Origin: Ktedonobacter sp. 13_1_20CM_4_53_11 | GTDB lineage: Bacteria > Chloroflexota > Ktedonobacteria > Ktedonobacterales > Ktedonobacteraceae | NCBI GenBank assembly: GCA_001919995.1 | Contig: MNIY01000077.1 | Coordinates: 1 to 11,572 of the forward strand | DNA length: 11,572 nt | Direction of reading: 5' to 3' | Part shown: piece after piece, positions 1-5,487 of the stretch | How the letters are laid out: every line of letters begins with the position of its first letter | Position numbering within the stretch: position 1 is the first letter of the stretch | Notes under the pieces: model-generated | The model's database searches: none | What the model was told of the DNA's origin: nothing | The model's input: only the letters and a program-made list of their open reading frames with translations | Program-made: the position numbers and the translations under genes

Positions 1-485
1 AGGCGGCAGCGCTCCTGCACGATCCACTGGGAGAGCTCGGCCACTTCCACCTCGCGGCCCGCGAAATGGCTCACGTCGAGGGCTTCCACCCAGTCGACGC
101 GCGGGAAGGCCACGGCCTCCGCTCCCGCGTGGGCAGCAGGCGTCCCGGCCGGTGGGGAAAGCCGGACGGGCGCAGCAGGAGCGAGCAGGCCGCGCAGCCA
201 GTCCTCATCCAGCAGCACCTTCTGGCGCGCCGCCTTCCAGAGCGCGCGGATCTCCTCTTCCTCGCGCCCGGCGGCAAAGGCGTGCTGCTGCACGCACAGC
301 GCGATGAACGCTTTGAGGCGTTCGGCTTTGGGGTAGCTGAGGCCCCCCTCCCACTCCGCCACGGCGCGCCGGGAGACCCCGAGGGGCTCGGCCAGCCCCG
401 CCTGCGTCAGCCCGAGGGTGGTGCGCAGCGTCAGCACCAGCTGCCCGAAGGCATAGTCTCGCTCACGGTACGAGTAGCTCTTCAC
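1..485 (-). CDS. XRE-type HTH regulator, N-terminal part (probable NB-ARC/WD40 protein), runs off left edge
   Basis: The minus strand reads without a stop from a GTG at 485 to the window edge (161 codons). A strong Shine-Dalgarno, AAGGGAGGG, lies about 5 bases upstream, which decides the start. The protein begins VKSYSYRERDYAFGQLVL and has an XRE helix-turn-helix at about residues 16-56 (LGLTQAGLAEPLGVSRRAVAEWE). A helical region rich in Glu and Arg follows (residues 65-95), then a Pro/Ala linker, then a WVEALDVSHFAGREVEVAEL segment. In Ktedonobacteria this arrangement normally precedes an NB-ARC ATPase and WD40 repeats; 'FAGREVEVAEL' is the usual lead-in to the P-loop, which would lie beyond the edge. 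The STAND-type signalling role is inferred from that family. The gene is clearly more GC-rich than the rest of the window. The plus-strand open frame over the same bases looks like a shadow. Confidence 0.85.
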   Translation of the reverse strand, partial: MKSYSYRERDYAFGQLVLTLRTTLGLTQAGLAEPLGVSRRAVAEWEGGLSYPKAERLKAFIALCVQQHAFAAGREEEEIRALWKAARQKVLLDEDWLRGLLAPAAPVRLSPPAGTPAAHAGAEAVAFPRVDWVEALDVSHFAGREVEVAELSQWIVQERCR

Positions 486-529
486 GAGCGCCCTCCCTTC
501 CGCGTGACCCGGCGCAGCGACACACTATG

Positions 530-549
530 AAGCGATGTGAAGTGATCTG
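530..549. repeat. Tandem 10-bp direct repeat upstream of the XRE gene
   Basis: AAGCGATGTG (530-539) is followed immediately by AAGTGATCTG (540-549), 8 of 10 identical and one helical turn apart. It lies 45-65 bp upstream of the GTG start of the XRE-type gene, where a regulator could bind. The role is inference only. Confidence 0.4.
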
Positions 550-563
550 TCGGCTCATGGACG

Positions 564-593
564 CTGACTTCCCCAGGGCCCATCTGCTATACT
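564..593 (+). promoter_or_regulatory. Possible plus-strand promoter
   Basis: CTGACT (564-569), an 18-base gap and TATACT (588-593) resemble a housekeeping -35/-10 pair. No convincing gene follows on the plus strand. The next things downstream are the two hairpins at 601-616 and 639-676, so any transcript would start as a structured RNA. Evidence is consensus similarity only. Confidence 0.3.
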
Positions 594-600
594 GATCTCT

Positions 601-616
601 AGCGGGTGTGCCCGCT
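601..616. repeat. Perfect 6-bp inverted repeat, 4-base loop
   Basis: AGCGGG-TGTG-CCCGCT is a perfect compact hairpin in the gap upstream of the XRE-type gene. No T-run follows on either strand, so it is not a standard terminator. Confidence 0.6.
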
Positions 617-638
617 ACGTGGGTGAACGCCTGTCTGG

Positions 639-676
639 GGTTGTACGGGGACACTGCCAAAGGAACCCGTACAACC
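639..676. repeat. Perfect 11-bp inverted repeat, 16-base loop
   Basis: GGTTGTACGGG (639-649) and CCCGTACAACC (666-676) are exact reverse complements. Together with the hairpin at 601-616 this gives two inverted repeats within 80 bp in an otherwise empty 250-bp gap. It could be an operator for the divergent XRE gene, an RNA structure or the remnant of a small mobile repeat. Confidence 0.6.
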
Positions 677-842
677 TCTGCTCTTCTCCGCCTCTAGCAT
701 AGCACATTTGGGGTGAACGAAGAAACTGTTTCCTTGAGTGATCCCGCTGTCTTACCACAGAGACGAAAGCGGTGATGGCTCATCCCTCTGCTTTTCTTCA
801 CGCTCCCCAGTCATCCTCGACGGGCATGGGCTCCAGCTTCTC

Positions 843-1043
843 ATGAGCGAAGCTGGAAACCACATCAGACAGGAAAAACGAAAAGAGATCCATGAGCCTT
901 TTCTGGAGTCAAAAGGCACTGGAGTCGAGCATCTCACAAGCGACCAATTGACAGCATATCTATGGATGAAGCGAGATGTGGGGCGATTTGTCCAGGAAAG
1001 CTTGTACCAGTGCTCAAGACTCTTGGCAAGTGCTCATGTTTGA
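843..1043 (+). CDS. Weak small ORF, unrecognised (66 aa)
   Basis: An ATG at 843 opens a 66-codon frame ending TGA at 1041-1043. The frame can be extended to a GTG at 738 (101 codons). The product is hydrophilic and charged, with no signal peptide, membrane segment or motif I recognise. No good Shine-Dalgarno precedes either start. The 738-1140 stretch otherwise shows no supported gene. It could be chance or a decayed remnant; low confidence. Confidence 0.2.
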   Translation: MSEAGNHIRQEKRKEIHEPFLESKGTGVEHLTSDQLTAYLWMKRDVGRFVQESLYQCSRLLASAHV

Positions 1044-1232
1044 GGGCCAAACCTGCTCACATTCCAGGGCATTTACCATTTGGCCACAGAACCCATTGAA
1101 AATAAGCGCTAGGGCTTCTGCCCCTCTTGGCTCTTGGAGGAATGATAAATGATCGATAACAACAAGCAGTGGTTTCTCCTCATCCTGGCTGCCGCGTGGT
1201 TATTCATTGCCCTGGCTCTGGCTGCTGGCGTC

Positions 1233-1240
1233 TACTTCGC
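1233..1240. repeat. 8-bp target-site duplication, left copy (TACTTCGC)
   Basis: TACTTCGC at 1233-1240 directly abuts the left GACAC end of E1 and is identical to 1968-1975, which abuts the right end. The identity runs to 11 bp if the preceding GTC is counted, but on the right side that GTC belongs to the element's inverted terminus. Confidence 0.8.
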
Positions 1241-1298
1241 GACACCAAGCCGTATGATGCTGGACAAGGGTGGTCAGTCCTCGTGACGGAAAACAAGG
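1241..1298 (+). repeat. E1 left terminal inverted repeat (58 bp)
   Basis: Begins GACACCAAGCCG and ends AAAACAAGG. Against the reverse complement of 1909-1967 it differs at two adjacent positions (6 and 7) and lacks one A in the A-run. It contains the TGGTCAGT block shared with the E2 ends. Confidence 0.85.
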
Positions 1299-1309
1299 AC
1301 CGTCAGCTC

Positions 1310-1840
1310 TCAGGATGAGACTGGCGTGTGAGGTTGCTCCACGCTCGCCCGCAAGCGGCGAAACGCCTTGTGCGTTGGGTACCTGGCTATCAATTGCAGA
1401 ACGGGATTGACCAAAGAGCGATCAAGCCATTGCATCACCCTGCTCTTGCCCAAGGAATAGAAGATCGCCTCCTCAATCCAGGTAGCCTCTCGATCCGCGG
1501 TTTCTTCGACGCTCACGATCACGGTGACGTTCATTCTGACAGCTCCCGGAGAAAGGTCGCGCAAGTGCAGTGAGTGGTAGGGAACCACCTTTTCAACGAG
1601 CAGCACCTGGCTATGGTGCCAAAAGAAGTCAAAGAAGTCTTTCCGATCTAGAGTCACACGATCCCCTGCTTCAAATGGCCGGTCGATGCCAATCACAGGC
1701 CGGGTGAATGGTCCCCACAGATGCATATGTTCTGGCTTGATGAGAAACTCCCACACCTGCGGGAGAGGAGCTCGAATCCTCGCCCTGACGCGAATGACAC
1801 CCATATGCAAACTTCGCTTTCTGATCTTTGTCTGCTTCAT
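1310..1840 (-). CDS. SRPBCC/START-like family protein, passenger of E1
   Basis: This 176-residue frame fills most of E1. From about residue 15 it follows the SRPBCC (polyketide cyclase/dehydrase-like) pattern: RVRARIRAPLPQVWEFLIKP (strand, then helix), HLWGPFTRPVIGI, a mid-domain strand series (DRVTLDR, SQVLLVEKVVPYHSL, VTVIVSVEE) and a long C-terminal helix, NPVLQLIARYPTHKAFRRL. The family binds hydrophobic ligands in a helix-grip cavity; the ligand here is unknown. A start at 1804 (MGVIRVRA) fits the domain edge better than 1840, and neither has a strong Shine-Dalgarno. The stop lies only 12 bp inside the left repeat, so the gene is packed tightly between the ends. Confidence 0.75.
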   Translation of the reverse strand: MKQTKIRKRSLHMGVIRVRARIRAPLPQVWEFLIKPEHMHLWGPFTRPVIGIDRPFEAGDRVTLDRKDFFDFFWHHSQVLLVEKVVPYHSLHLRDLSPGAVRMNVTVIVSVEETADREATWIEEAIFYSLGKSRVMQWLDRSLVNPVLQLIARYPTHKAFRRLRASVEQPHTPVSS

Positions 1841-1908
1841 CCCACACAGCCAGTCTAGCAGAAAGAACCTTCTTCGTCCAGATGTGCAGAGAGATGGCTG
1901 GCATGAGA

Positions 1909-1967
1909 CCTTGTTTTTCCGTCACGAGGACTGACCACCCTTGTCCAGCATCATACGGCTGAGTGTC
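1909..1967 (-). repeat. E1 right terminal inverted repeat (59 bp)
   Basis: On the minus strand it begins GACACTCAGCCG at 1967 and ends AAAAACAAGG at 1909. It pairs with 1241-1298 as the other end of E1. Confidence 0.85.
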
Positions 1968-1975
1968 TACTTCGC
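1968..1975. repeat. 8-bp target-site duplication, right copy (TACTTCGC)
   Basis: Identical to 1233-1240 and immediately outside the right end of E1. Confidence 0.8.
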
Positions 1976-2150
1976 CACCCAGGATGCGCGCGCACTCGGA
2001 CTCGCAACGCTCACCGTGCCGCCGATCACGATGCTCCGTCAACTCTACCGCTATTACTTCCCTCCCAGCGCGGCGGACTACGAGCTCCAAAAGCTGAAGC
2101 TGCAAATCAAAAGCGACCAGACGAGCAACCGAAAACGAACACGCCCATGA

Positions 2151-2464
2151 GGGGTATGACAGGGATTGCTTCCTGGGACAGCCATTTGGGGAGAGGGTTT
2201 CTTCTGTGCCCGCACTATCCTCCTGCTTTTTGGCACGCCAGACGGCCCATATCTCGGCCAAATGACGTATATACTGACCTACCAGTTCCCAATGCCATGA
2301 GGAAATTTCACGCAGAGCGTCTTGTGAAGGGCAAGAGCACTCGCGGACAGGTTATGTGTCTTGCTCAAATGGAGACAAAAGCTGACGATCAAGGTCAGAA
2401 GGCGCTTCAAGCGTGGGTGCGGTCATTATATGGAGCCCCGATTTGGCCAAGTATTACTTCGAGG
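2151..2464. other. Gap with no supported gene
   Basis: A plus-strand open frame from 2147 to 2506 (or from an ATG at 2297) crosses this stretch. It has no Shine-Dalgarno, no recognisable motif, and runs into the 3' end of the aldehyde dehydrogenase fragment on the other strand. I see no RNA gene or clear repeat here. It is best read as debris between two broken loci. Confidence 0.5.
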
Positions 2465-3115
2465 TACATTGAGCAGATGGCTGTAGGTCACATTATCGGT
2501 GGTTGACGTGCCCCCAAAGGTGCCACATCCGAGGGTGAGCGAGGGTATCAAGCCGCTGGTCATGCCAATACCAGCTTGCGCGCCAGGGGCGTTGACGAGA
2601 ATACGGCTGGCTGGCATCCTGGCGGTAAAAGATTCAATGAGAGGAGCGTTGTCAGTGTAAATAATGGCGGTATGACCCAGGCCGTCAATGGCAAGTAACT
2701 CCTGGCACACCTGTATGCCGGCGCGCTCATCTGCTACCGTAAACAGGCTGAGGATCGGCGCGAGTTTTTCGAGGGCCAGCGGGTTATTTTGATGTACTTC
2801 TCCGGTGGGAATGACGAGGAGCTTTATGGGATAGGGCCGCGGGATGCCGGCTTGTGCGGCTAAATCGGCAGCCAACTGGCCGTTCACGTGGGGTTTGAAG
2901 CGATTGCTTACAGGGTCCACAATGACGTTGAGGAAGGCGGCCGTTTCTTGTTCTGAAAGCACAGCGGCCCCATGTTGTTCTAACGCTGCTCTGAACGCCT
3001 GGGCACAGGACTGTACTACGACCAGGTTATGCTCAGAACAACAGATGACGCCATTGTCGAATGACTTGCTCATCACCGCGCAGGCAGCGGCATGTTGCAG
3101 ATTTTCTTTGTGTGC
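2465..3115 (-). pseudogene. Acylating aldehyde dehydrogenase (AdhE-like) core fragment, both ends lost
   Basis: The minus frame is open from 3214 to 2426, but family similarity covers only about 3115-2465. It includes SKSFDNGVICCSEH, the catalytic-cysteine motif of CoA-acylating acetaldehyde dehydrogenases and the AdhE N-terminal domain (first Cys at about 3043-3041). It also includes PLALEKLAPILSLF, LGHTAIIYTD and the signature GCGTFGGTSTTDNVTYSHLL. The NAD-binding N-terminal half of about 240 residues is missing and unrelated sequence (WLRPPTQSS) replaces it. After HLLNV the frame diverges and stops. An intact enzyme would convert acetyl-CoA and acetaldehyde with NAD(H); this piece cannot bind the cofactor. 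No frameshift lies within the fragment, which points to fairly recent truncation. Confidence 0.8.
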
Positions 3116-3175
3116 TATACTCCTTCTTTGCGACACTGCGTACCTGCCTGCCGAAGATTGGGTAGGGGGCCTTAG

Positions 3176-3436
3176 CCATGCTGCATTCGCCCCGGGTTCG
3201 ACATCACACGTCATAACCTCAGGCTGCTGGCGAACGGAGACCTGGGATGGATTCAGATCACCAACTTAGTGGTGACTGGCGTGATCTTCTTCGCAGCCTT
3301 TGTCGGCATCGCCACGGGGTCGGGCCAAGCCTGGAGTGTCATTGGTTTCTGGATCGGGGTCGTGTTTGCCTGGGCATGGATCGCAGCGATGGCGGCACGG
3401 CTGATGACTGAGCAAAAACACATGGGTTTAGGGTAA
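3176..3436 (+). pseudogene. DUF998 membrane-protein fragment
   Basis: After a stop at 3173-3175 the plus frame reads PGFDITRH, then LLANGDLGWIQITNLVVTGV, the conserved loop-plus-helix signature of DUF998 integral membrane proteins. A second hydrophobic stretch follows (WSVIGFWIGVVFAWAWIAAM), ending MTEQKHMGLG and TAA at 3436. There is no usable start codon after the upstream stop, and the N-terminal helices and much of the C-terminus are absent, so this is a remnant. The second helix does not match the DUF998 pattern I know and may come from a deletion joint. Confidence 0.65.
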
Positions 3437-3451
3437 GCCTCTCATCGCTCA

Positions 3452-3670
3452 TCACGCCAGAAAGAGTGGAGCGCAACGCGCTCTTTCGGTGTGATCGGTG
3501 GCCGTTAACCGAGGTCGGGCAGCCTCACCTTGTTCATCCAGCAGCCAGATGTCAAGCGGGGTATGGTCGGCCTGCCACATGGCATTAGAGTGGGTCGCCT
3601 CTCGTCGGTAAAGGATGGAGAAACCAGGGAACAGGTTGATCGTATTACGGCAGGTAACGATTTCGTAACG
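3452..3670 (-). pseudogene. DDE transposase fragment (IS481/TnsB-like), decayed
   Basis: The minus strand contains ILYRREATHSNAMWQADHTP followed by LDIWLLDEQGEAARP. This is the start of the catalytic core of large IS481/TnsB-like transposases of Chloroflexota, and the first catalytic Asp is in QADHT. After ARP the expected 'WLTVI-DDYSRA' continuation is scrambled (RLTATDHTERAR) and two stops follow. Upstream, the match weakens and appears internally deleted. It is not a copy of the E2 transposase, which has YWSIDIRYIEHH at this position, so a second transposon family once inserted here. Confidence 0.6.
3460..3487. repeat. Imperfect hairpin GAAAGAG/CTCTTTC
   Basis: GAAAGAG (3460-3466) pairs with CTCTTTC (3481-3487), with an inner GCG/CGC pairing. 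It lies 24 bp after the DUF998 fragment stop, in a terminator-like position, but lacks a T-run. It also falls within the decayed transposase fragment. Confidence 0.35.
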
Positions 3671-3725
3671 CTGCATGAAGTAAACTATGATTGAGATTGC
3701 TGTGGTGGGAGGGTATGTATAGCGA

Positions 3726-3743
3726 GAAGTGCTCGAACACTTC
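3726..3743. promoter_or_regulatory. 18-bp near-perfect palindrome, candidate operator of the MFS operon
   Basis: GAAGTGCTCGAACACTTC reads the same on both strands except for one symmetric pair. It lies about 77 bp before the transporter ATG. It overlaps the position of a -35 box for a TATATATGCT -10 region at 3760-3769, where no good -35 consensus is seen. Such a site would suit a dimeric repressor or activator; no regulator gene adjoins it in this window. Confidence 0.5.
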
Positions 3744-3819
3744 GATGGGTAACCAAGGATATATATGCTGTAAAAGAAACCAATAAGGCGCATGGGATGC
3801 ATTGAATAGGAATATAAAG

Positions 3820-5280
3820 ATGAGCCAAACACTAATACTCGATCCTGACGTACCTGAAGTAATCAATCCAACATCTAGCCAGATTCACGACCAGGAGCGT
3901 AAGGTAAGCGAACAGCGACAGAAGCGTTCGGGGACAAGTACGCGGGCGGCCGGTAGGTCCATCCTCGCGGCTATTCTTTCTACGCTATTGCTGCGCATTG
4001 CTAGCCGCACCAGTTTCGTACTACTCGGTTTCTACCTGGGGGAGCACTTCACATCTGCGACCATCGTTGCCCTTGTGCTTGAAGCATTTTATATCAGCGA
4101 ACTCGCGTTGGCTCCAATTGTGGGCAGTCTCTCTGATCGCATGGGCCACAAACCTTTCCTGTTTGCTGCACCACTCGTGGGAAGCGTTGCAGCCCTTTGC
4201 CTTGCTAGCGCGGCTCTGTTCTTTCCCCACCCGCAGGCTACTCCATTTGATACCCGATTGGTGGTTTTACTGCTGATGGTACTGGTTGGACGCTTGCTCG
4301 AAGGGGCGGCTACCGCGCTCAATGCACCGGCGAGCCTGGGCTACCTCACCGGAGCTACCAGTGGTTCGGACAAGCTGCGAGCACGGGTGATGACTGCTTT
4401 TGAAGTCGCTACTGTGGGAGGGCTGGCCCTGGCGATTCCCTTTGCCGGGAAGGTTAGCAGCCTGATAGGGACCTGGGGCTTCTTCGTGGTGATTGCACTG
4501 CACGTGATCAATGGTGTGTTGATCGCCCGTTTCTTGAAGGAGAAGGCACAACGCACAACGCAGGTCGAAGCGCATCGTTCACTGACTGAAAGTCTTTCGA
4601 TGCTGCGCCATAAACGCATCTTTACCTTTCTGCCGGCGTGGCTGTCAATCAATGCGCTGGTAGGCGCCTGGATTACCTTGAGTACCATTATGCTGACCTA
4701 TGCTGAGCCAGCAGCGGATATTCGTCATCCGGGGCAGTTGCTCTACGGTGGCTTCAGCAAAGAGGTAGCAACATTGTTACTCGGTGGGTTCGGCTTGCTG
4801 TTCCTGGCAGGAATGGGGTTATGGATGCTGGTCTTGCCGCACCTGCGTCGTACAACGGTAATGTTTATCGGGTTGGGTGGTTTGAGCCTGAGTATCGCCA
4901 GCTTGATACTAATCAATGGTCTGGCTGAGAACCCGGCTCGTTTAGCTGCCAGTCCGCAACCACTGCTCCTGATGCTCATTCCCGTGATGGTACTCGGAGT
5001 GCTCCTGTTGAGCGGCTTTACTCCGGCTTCACTGACTCACCTGGCGGCGATTTCGGAACTGATACCGGGCAAACGAGGGGCTGTGATGGGCTTGTACTCG
5101 GTTGTACTGGGAGTGGGTCAATTGATAGGCGCCTCTCTTGGGGGGTTGTGCGTGGATCTGAATGGTTTCTACGGATTGATGGTCTTCTCTGTGGTGATGG
5201 GACTGGTTGCGCTGGGCAGTGTGGTCTATATTCGTGTGAATGGGCACGACTTGATCAAAAGTCCTGCCAAAGGGAAGTAG
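3820..5280 (+). CDS. Major facilitator superfamily transporter, probable drug/solute efflux
   Basis: A 486-residue protein. ATG at 3820 is preferred over the in-frame TTG at 3802 because TAGGA sits 8 bases before it. A hydrophilic cytoplasmic N-tail of about 45 residues precedes about 12 hydrophobic helices. MFS motif A is seen as GSLSDRMGHKPF at about residues 102-113, between helices 2 and 3, and a charged central loop (KEKAQRTTQVEAHR, then RHKRIF) separates the two six-helix halves. The C-terminal half contains GKRGAVMGLYSVVLGVGQLI, the conserved helix-11 type segment. Proton-coupled export is the family's usual role; the substrate cannot be told. It heads a tight plus-strand group with the next two genes. 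Confidence 0.9.
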   Translation: MSQTLILDPDVPEVINPTSSQIHDQERKVSEQRQKRSGTSTRAAGRSILAAILSTLLLRIASRTSFVLLGFYLGEHFTSATIVALVLEAFYISELALAPIVGSLSDRMGHKPFLFAAPLVGSVAALCLASAALFFPHPQATPFDTRLVVLLLMVLVGRLLEGAATALNAPASLGYLTGATSGSDKLRARVMTAFEVATVGGLALAIPFAGKVSSLIGTWGFFVVIALHVINGVLIARFLKEKAQRTTQVEAHRSLTESLSMLRHKRIFTFLPAWLSINALVGAWITLSTIMLTYAEPAADIRHPGQLLYGGFSKEVATLLLGGFGLLFLAGMGLWMLVLPHLRRTTVMFIGLGGLSLSIASLILINGLAENPARLAASPQPLLLMLIPVMVLGVLLLSGFTPASLTHLAAISELIPGKRGAVMGLYSVVLGVGQLIGASLGGLCVDLNGFYGLMVFSVVMGLVALGSVVYIRVNGHDLIKSPAKGK

Positions 5281-5444
5281 TGAGAGGATTGTGGATACAT
5301 GTCAAACAAGCCAGTATCATTTATGGCATTTTGACCCTCTGGGCAGGATTTATTATTCTGATTGCCATCCAGCAAATAGGAGATGTGGGAGCAGCCTTTT
5401 TCGCAGGCTATAGTAAGGCAGATATGGTACAATTGCTCTGTTAA
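5280..5444 (+). CDS. Translationally coupled 54-aa membrane peptide
   Basis: A GTG at 5280-5282 shares one base with the transporter's TAG stop (TAGTG), and AGGGAAG lies just upstream, so coupled translation is likely. The frame runs 54 codons to TAA at 5442-5444. The product is MRGLWIHVKQ followed by a long hydrophobic helix (ASIIYGILTLWAGFIILIAI) and then a GDVGAAFFAGYSKADM tail with weaker hydrophobicity. I recognise no family. It could be a small partner of the MFS protein or a trimmed gene end, since its last codons fall inside a strong hairpin. Confidence 0.5.
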   Translation: MRGLWIHVKQASIIYGILTLWAGFIILIAIQQIGDVGAAFFAGYSKADMVQLLC

Positions 5445-5463
5445 GCATTGTATCATATCTGCC
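5417..5463 (+). promoter_or_regulatory. Strong 20-bp intercistronic hairpin
   Basis: GGCAGATATGGTACAATTGCT (5417-5437) pairs with 5444-5463, with one G-U pair and one bulged T, around a 6-base loop. It spans the stop of the 54-aa frame and ends 10 bp before the AGGAGGA Shine-Dalgarno of the next gene. No T-run follows, so it is more likely an mRNA processing, stability or attenuation element than a plain terminator. Confidence 0.7.
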
Positions 5464-5487
5464 AGCTTCTTCAGGAGGAAGAACACA

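Larger units (their letters stand above)
1241..1967. mobile_element. E1: 727-bp non-autonomous element with SRPBCC passenger
   Basis: The segment has long inverted ends and an 8-bp direct duplication of the target, and it splits an otherwise intact small gene. These are the hallmarks of a DDE-transposase-type insertion. Inside there is no transposase, only one reading frame of real character (SRPBCC protein, minus strand). The termini resemble those of E2 (6782-11463), matching at 27 of the first 38 positions, so a transposase of the E2 type is the natural candidate to move it. It is longer than a typical MITE and carries a passenger gene. No known IS name could be assigned from the sequence alone. 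Confidence 0.8.
1149..2150 (+). pseudogene. Small single-pass membrane protein gene interrupted by insertion E1
   Basis: An ATG at 1149 follows AGGA with about 7 bases of spacing. It encodes MIDNNKQW and then a hydrophobic helix of about 22 residues ending AGVYFAT. The frame is broken at 1240. Removing bases 1241-1975 (727-bp insert plus one 8-bp duplicate) rejoins it exactly in frame with 1976-2150. This gives an 88-residue protein whose C-terminal half (RALGLATLTVPPITMLRQLY, then PPSAADYELQKLKLQIK and a basic tail) would sit on one side of the membrane. As it stands, the 5' part reads only 45 codons, to TGA at 1284-1286. I do not recognise the family. The precise in-frame repair is strong evidence that the two halves were one gene. 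Confidence 0.75.

Noticed and set aside
66..530. 154-codon plus-strand frame
   Set aside because: It is the antisense shadow of the XRE-type gene, whose motifs and ribosome site lie on the minus strand; the product is Arg/Gly/Pro-rich without motifs.
1230..1975. 11-bp target duplication GTCTACTTCGC for E1
   Set aside because: The GTC of the right copy is part of the element's own inverted end (GACAC on the minus strand), so the duplication is better read as 8 bp with a chance match of the left-flank GTC.
1671..2261. 196-codon minus-strand frame spanning the right end of E1
   Set aside because: It overlaps the restored small membrane gene and the E1 terminus and reads through the inverted repeat. 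The repeated peptide PYDAGQGWSVLVTE appears at both ends only because the DNA repeat is translatable.
2147..2506. 119-codon plus-strand frame
   Set aside because: No ribosome site, no motif, and it overlaps the conserved end of the aldehyde dehydrogenase fragment on the other strand.
3802..3819. TTG start for the MFS gene
   Set aside because: The ATG at 3820 has a proper Shine-Dalgarno (TAGGA) at good distance; the TTG has none.
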